Shown piece after piece: positions 63,001 through 64,000 of a stretch of DNA of 64,000 bases. The notes beneath the pieces were generated by a model, which ran no database searches, was not told where the DNA came from, and saw nothing but the letters and a program-made list of their open reading frames with translations. The position numbers were made by a program, and so were the translations under genes. Positions within the stretch are counted from its first letter, which is position 1. Every line of letters begins with the position of its first letter. Origin of the DNA: Clostridium mediterraneense (GTDB lineage Bacteria; Bacillota; Clostridia; Clostridiales; Clostridiaceae); contig NZ_LT594785.1 in the NCBI RefSeq assembly GCF_900091705.1, positions 2,178,603 through 2,242,602 on the forward strand, in the 5' to 3' direction.

Positions 63001-64000
63001 GAAAATCACTTTAATAGGAACTCTTACTGAAGTTTCAGCCTCGATTCTATTAACAACTCTTGTAGCTCTTAATGAATGTCCTCCTATTTCAAAGAAATTA
63101 GCATCTACACTTATTTCTTTTATTCCAATAATCTCTTCAAAAATTGAAACAACCATTTTTTCCATTTCTGTTCTTGGAACTATATATTCTCTATTATTAT
63201 CCTCAACTATATCTGGAAGTGCTCTTTTATCTAACTTTCCATTTCTATTAAGAGGTAAACTATCTATCTCCATCATATAAGCAGGAACCATATATTCTGG
63301 AAGCTCTCTTTTAAGTTCTTTTTTAATATCCTTAATATCTACAGTTTTTTCTGAAACTATATAAGCATAAATAGCCTCTTCACCATTTCTATCCTTCTTA
63401 TTTATAACGGCAGCATCTTTTACATAATTAATTTTACAAATTGCATTTGTAATTTCTCCAAGCTCTATTCTAAAACCTCTTATTTTAATTTGTTGATCTG
63501 CTCTTCCTAAATATTCAATATTTCCATCTGAAAGCCATCTTGCTAAATCTCCAGTTTTATAAAGTTTTCCTTCTCCAAATGGATTTTCTATAAATCGTTC
63601 CTTTGTAAGTTCCTCCCTATTTAAATATCCTCTTGCTACAGAGTCACCTGAAATATACATTTCTCCCTGTACATTAATTGGAACTTTATTCATCATTTTA
63701 TCTAAAATAAATATTTTATTATTAGCAATTGGAGTTCCTATAGTCGGAATTCCCTTTATATTATTCTTAGAGTCTATAGTTAAAGTAGTTACAACATGAG
63801 TTTCAGAAGGACCATAATGATTATGAAGTTTCACTTTATTTTCCGCTATAAGATTTTGTGTTTCTAAAGTCAAAGTTAACTGCTCTCCTGCAACCACTAT
63901 ATGATTAGTATTTTTAATAATAGTTTCTATATAATTTCTTTCTGATTGTAATAATTTAAAATAAGCTGTTGGTAAAAATACTGTTTTAATTTCATTTTTA
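51001..64000 (-). CDS. nonribosomal peptide synthetase, partial (5' end beyond the right edge)
   Basis: The frame stays open to the right edge, so at least 4,330 residues are present and the GTG at 63897 is internal. Domains, right to left: A1 partial (64000-63200), T1 with GGHSL (63071-63084), C1 with HHIVSDG (62521-62541), A2 (about 61640-60100), T2 with GGDSI (59968-59982), epimerization domain with HHLVVDGVSW (59404-59433), C2 of D-accepting type with HHIILDGW (58003-58026), A3 (57060-55600), T3 with GGHSL (55456-55470), C3 with HHIVSDG (54907-54927), A4 (53980-52500), T4 with GGDSI (52369-52383) and a terminal C/E-like domain (52130-51001) whose HHxxxDG motif reads NHALWDF. There is no thioesterase, reductase or methyltransferase domain. 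Read-off specificity codes: A2 DVCYLGGICK (no prediction), A3 and A4 both DITQMGVVWK (closest to glycine codes). The predicted order is residue x, a D-configured residue, then two identical residues. Confidence 0.95.
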   Translation of the reverse strand, partial: KNEIKTVFLPTAYFKLLQSERNYIETIIKNTNHIVVAGEQLTLTLETQNLIAENKVKLHNHYGPSETHVVTTLTIDSKNNIKGIPTIGTPIANNKIFILDKMMNKVPINVQGEMYISGDSVARGYLNREELTKERFIENPFGEGKLYKTGDLARWLSDGNIEYLGRADQQIKIRGFRIELGEITNAICKINYVKDAAVINKKDRNGEEAIYAYIVSEKTVDIKDIKKELKRELPEYMVPAYMMEIDSLPLNRNGKLDKRALPDIVEDNNREYIVPRTEMEKMVVSIFEEIIGIKEISVDANFFEIGGHSLRATRVVNRIEAETSVRVPIKVIFSEKTAEGIAKYIENIGSEQGGYINRAEKKEYYLMSSIQKRVYLIWKMDKESTAYNMPMAYKLEGKVNEAAVKEALEKLIKRHEILRTSFAMKDEEFIQKVNEKVEIDYSYEENENQILKVLESFTKAFDLDNGNLLRMKLVKNKEDYYLLIDMHHIVSDGMSMGIFINEFSKLYNGENLQELKLQYKDYSEWMNKRDLNEQKEYWVSKFVEEVPVINLPYDYNRPSEQSYEGEVETIVLSKDIKKGIEDLCKQTGATEYMILLASYMITLNKYTAQEDIVVGTPISGRTNRDMESMMGMFVNTLAMREKPEGNKRIIDFIYELKESCLKAYENQEYPFEELVEAVKVRRDLSRNPLFDVMFNLQNNEVVNLDMNQLEISQVWGNHKVSKFDLSVIVENSTDVYYVGAEYCRALFKKETIERFLVHFKEVISNIISKPEGLIGEINILTNEEELTLDKFNDTFLDFDKEKTIVDIFEEKVKEQGDGIAVSFKNNELTYKELNEKANSLASILREKAVTVDSIVAIKVDRSIEMIISIIAILKAGGAYLPIDETWPKGRIEYILKNSNSRLLLTKGEEKEELEFDGEIIDLSENSLYNKKIENLEKINRKDDLAYVIYTSGTTGNPKGVMVKHSNLHNFIASLRDIFNSGFGREDKVLSLTNYVFDVSVCEFFIALTSGATLVINDKHKTFDVVEIAKLIVEKDITFTYIPPSLLKYVYEELKKIEKDIRLNKMLVGVEAIRGKILSDFCSLNRNLEIVNGYGPTEATICSTFYKVTGKEDYNKAVPIGKGLRNTKIYILDKKLNKVPVAIVGELAVSGDSVARGYLNNQELTKEKFIENPFEKGQVIYKTGDLARWLPDGNIEFLGRIDNQVKIKGFRIELGEIESNLMKIEGIKEARVLDVNKDNIKYLVAYYIGDIKYSQKELKKKLKAFLPSYMIPSSFLELDKIPLTANGKLDKNKLSEISLKLDSEIEYERPRTEVEKSLVSIWKNVLAVDRVGINDDFFSLGGDSIKSIQVISRAKNYGYYFGVKDLFNNPTIKELSKNIKEKVLKVSQEEVTGDVELTPIQKWFFEMNFKENYHWNQAMMIFSKEGFEKELLEKSFDKIVSHHDALRMSYTVINGEIKQKNRAIDENLYDLTIHDYRNDNFICEEKIKEACNKIQGSISLEKGPLVKLGLFETKDGDHLLIAIHHLVVDGVSWRIIFEDLQNAYLMAKNGEEIVLQEKSTSFKEWASKQKEYGNSYKVKKEVNYWNEIEKSKLRKLPKDKKGQDSKFSSLKNVAMELSKEETENLLKKVNKAYNTEINDILLAALALTIYKWTGEENTLINLEAHGREEIIKNVDITRTVGWFTSQYPVVLKAKKDLAETIKNTKDLLRRIPDKGINYGIIRYLANNETKDGKEFKLKPEISFNYLGQFDRDINNTIFTASTINSGESISLNNEILHLLDFSAILMNNCLNLNIIYSDNDYNEETIKALSKNYKANLIEIINHCISKEIAEKTAADITEENISLDELKPYLKCFNNIKDIYPLSSMQEGMLYHALLDEESEAYHEVVVLTVKGELDINMMEISFNKLIKRHDILRTIFDNKNFNKNMQVVFEERKAKIDYIDKSNELIDEQIYLQRLIAEDKKNKFKLNKDILIRLKVVRTQNDIYKLILSNHHIILDGWCLSILISELFKIYNQLKFGQDAMLKEVSSYSNYIKWIKNKNEEEAENYWENYLLDYNEVAKVPFENEDKKDGYKNSEINYILDESISSKLEKIARDNKVTINNIIQSLWAILLQKYNNSNDIVFGYVVSGRNAEVTGIENMLGLFINTIPLRVKLADNFTFKDLLENINKSYKESNEYDYYPLGKIQQLSEVKDRLINNIMIFENYPIENESKYDKKEKLEILSLDGFEETNYDFNIMVAYKGVIGLKFQFNEFIYSKENVEKIKNHFINLINTVIQDENILIQDIEVLQEEERNKVLIDFNNSKVNYEKDKTISELFESKLWENEDNIAVVFERESLSYKELNERVNSLARKLRNLGIKRNEYVVISTERSLEMVIGILAIVKAGAAYVPVDPNYPEERISYILSDCKPKAILSYKSTIRSQEIEIIDLASKDIYEENSSVLENINSPEDILYLIYTSGTTGKPKGVMVKHSNIVNYSANNEKSILATVFKNGLTKMGSVTNMTFDIFATEIWLVLLNGMTTFIANNDEQEDVVELSNFIERNSIEILQTTPSRIKILLSKPERLKALKSLKYIMVGGEKVDSDIVKKLHEYTEATIENVYGPSETTVWSTAKELSRDKDYKNVPIGKPIANTEVYILQGLALCSIGIAGELCIAGDGVAKGYLNKPELTKDKFIDNPYGKGKLYRTGDLARWLPNGDLEYLGRMDEQVKIRGFRIELGEISNVLRGLENIEDAVVIVRENKVGEKDLYGYIISSESVDLAEIRKKIRKDLPEYMIPSYMMQIDKIPVNKSGKLDKKALPEIVEKSRVEYIAARTKIEKIIVEIFEEVTGLEKISVDENFFEIGGHSLRATKVANRIEAETGVRIPLKVIFTEKTVEAIARYVENTENNRDDIIEKAKEKKFYPMSATERRIYLLWQMDKQSTVYNMPICYELDGEVNVEKIKVVLEELINRHEILRTAFVIEDGELVQKILSKVELDYSYEEKEEEIKVIIKNFVKAFNLENGELLRAKVIKKKGKYYLLLDIHHIVSDGMSMGIFIREFSSLYNGKTLEKLKLQYKDYSEWMRTRNLESQREYWLSKFEEEVPVIDLPYDYNRPLEQSYEGALVSTEIEKEIKEGIEKLCANTGTTEYMVLLAVFMVTLNKYSNQEDIVVGTAISGRINKDIESMLGVFINTLAIREKIETNKSFEEFLSKVKESCLKSYENQEYPFEDLVEAIDVRRDFSRNPLFDVMFNFQNNDVSELSMENVQIKPVWGEHRISKFDLSLIVENNKDTYYLLAEYSTALFKKDSIDRFLSHYKEILVRVIENSQILIREIRTITKEEEEILNNFNNSLVEYDSKKSVIEIFEKQVESFGENKAIVFENEELSYERLNEKATALAIKLRNLGIKRNEYVVISAERSLEMVIGILAIVKAGAAYVPVDPNYPEERINYILSDCKPKAILSYKSTIRSEGIEIIDLASKDIYHEDSRNLENINSPEDTLYLIYTSGTTGKPKGVMVKHSNIVNYSANNEKSILATVFKNGLTKMGSVTNMTFDIFATEIWLVFLNGMTTFIANSDEQEDVVELGNFIERNSIEILQSTPSRIKILLSDPERLKTFKSLRHIMVGGEKVGMDIVKKLHQYTNAIVQNVYGPSETTVWSTSKELSREESYHNVPIGRPIANTEVYIIQGLKLCGIGVPGELCIAGDGVTKGYLNKEELTAEKFIDNPYGKGKLYRTGDLARWLPNGDLEYLGRMDEQVKIRGFRIELGEIANVLRSLDNIEDAVVIVRENKVGEKSLYSYVISNETVDFTEVIKEIRKDLPEYMIPSYMMQIDKIPVNKSGKLDKNALPQIVQESKELYVPPETEKEKIICSIFEEILEVSKVGLEDNFFNLGGDSIKLLRLISKLRKEGINVTFNHIKRSNTIKALIEILNDTVDRANEKNEKEVEVNRIPLFKEEKEDFKKSIIYKELSQYNKNQKEAKKDRCYSPLKVQQDFLYRELPFISALAIEIKGDVSKNELIETITNIIIAQGAMRTVYDNKKDVLVELTKENWYIPYIERKNFDEAYEYVGGIFDSTELFDLNELLSKVMILEKDENTHLVFFYVNHALWDFMTSEILLNMIKDSLINSKKSFEADESYYDYVNRIKKASKSVELYDSIDNIRNLVENYKDILKAKYSKVSKVMVTKEINSIERKKIVENPIEWALEKYCKIIDLNNVRKLPFTMVHHARSGKTLNTLGLYADSIPCLYDLDKKEIKGWNKSNDRDDGLYKEIIPRESNIFEELSINITIADSNNDKFRKDKITILENKEINDIDEEIYIHLDKDSITMICPFYDAKGKDEIIKKAKEIFNLK

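Noticed and set aside
63895..63897. GTG at 63897 as the start of the synthetase
   Set aside because: The reading frame continues to the right edge with normal A domain sequence (LPTAYFKLL before the VVAGEQL motif), so this is an internal Val codon.

Overview
The window is a low-GC (roughly 28%), AT-rich chromosomal segment with GGAGG-type ribosome binding sites, frequent TTG/GTG starts and a gene content (two SH3-repeat autolysins, RF3, thiT under a TPP riboswitch, ECF sigma with a DUF4179 anti-sigma, M18 aminopeptidase) typical of Clostridium sensu stricto. I do not assign a species. I saw no rRNA, tRNA, CRISPR array or insertion sequence.

Layout. 1-4363 (minus): phosphate uptake operon pstS-pstC-pstA (pstA cut by the left edge) with TTAAC-rich Pho-box-like clusters and an internal terminator, thiT behind a TPP riboswitch with its own terminator, and an orphan PhoB/PhoP-type response regulator. 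4511-8975: trpS, brnQ (plus), a Cof-type phosphatase and a membrane-anchored transglutaminase-like protein. 9318-23509 (minus): a Wzx/Wzy surface polysaccharide operon: initiating sugar transferase, DUF1972 rhamnosyltransferase-like gene, two GT4s, Wzy, GT2, rmlACDB for dTDP-L-rhamnose, Wzx, ending with a two-domain peptidoglycan hydrolase. 23891-29915: P-loop protein, prfC (RF3), a second Cof phosphatase, an LCP ligase that could attach the polymer to the wall, a small unknown gene and an M18 aminopeptidase. 30126-34575: two SH3-repeat autolysins in an operon. 34794-41306: cation efflux protein, nadB-nadC, a polar amino acid ABC importer and a small membrane protein.

41402-46544 (minus): a secreted 134-residue peptide precursor resembling the lactococcin 972 family, followed by a three-gene ABC system with two separate FtsX/MacB-like permeases. 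Its promoter lies inside a near-perfect 40-bp palindrome, and an attenuator-like hairpin separates the peptide gene from the permeases. An ECF sigma/anti-sigma pair lies just upstream. This is one candidate for an under-described system.

47621-64000 (minus): a nonribosomal peptide gene cluster. A giant synthetase (at least 4,330 residues, N-terminus beyond the right edge) reads A(partial)-T, C-A-T-E, C-A-T, C-A-T and then a degenerate condensation/epimerization-like terminal domain with no thioesterase in cis. Behind it come a Rossmann+SGNH-hydrolase-like protein, a Sfp-type phosphopantetheinyl transferase, a type II thioesterase and panD. The last two full modules have almost identical A domains with the same predicted Gly-like specificity code. 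The product and the release mechanism cannot be read from the sequence; this cluster is the strongest candidate for undescribed biology here.
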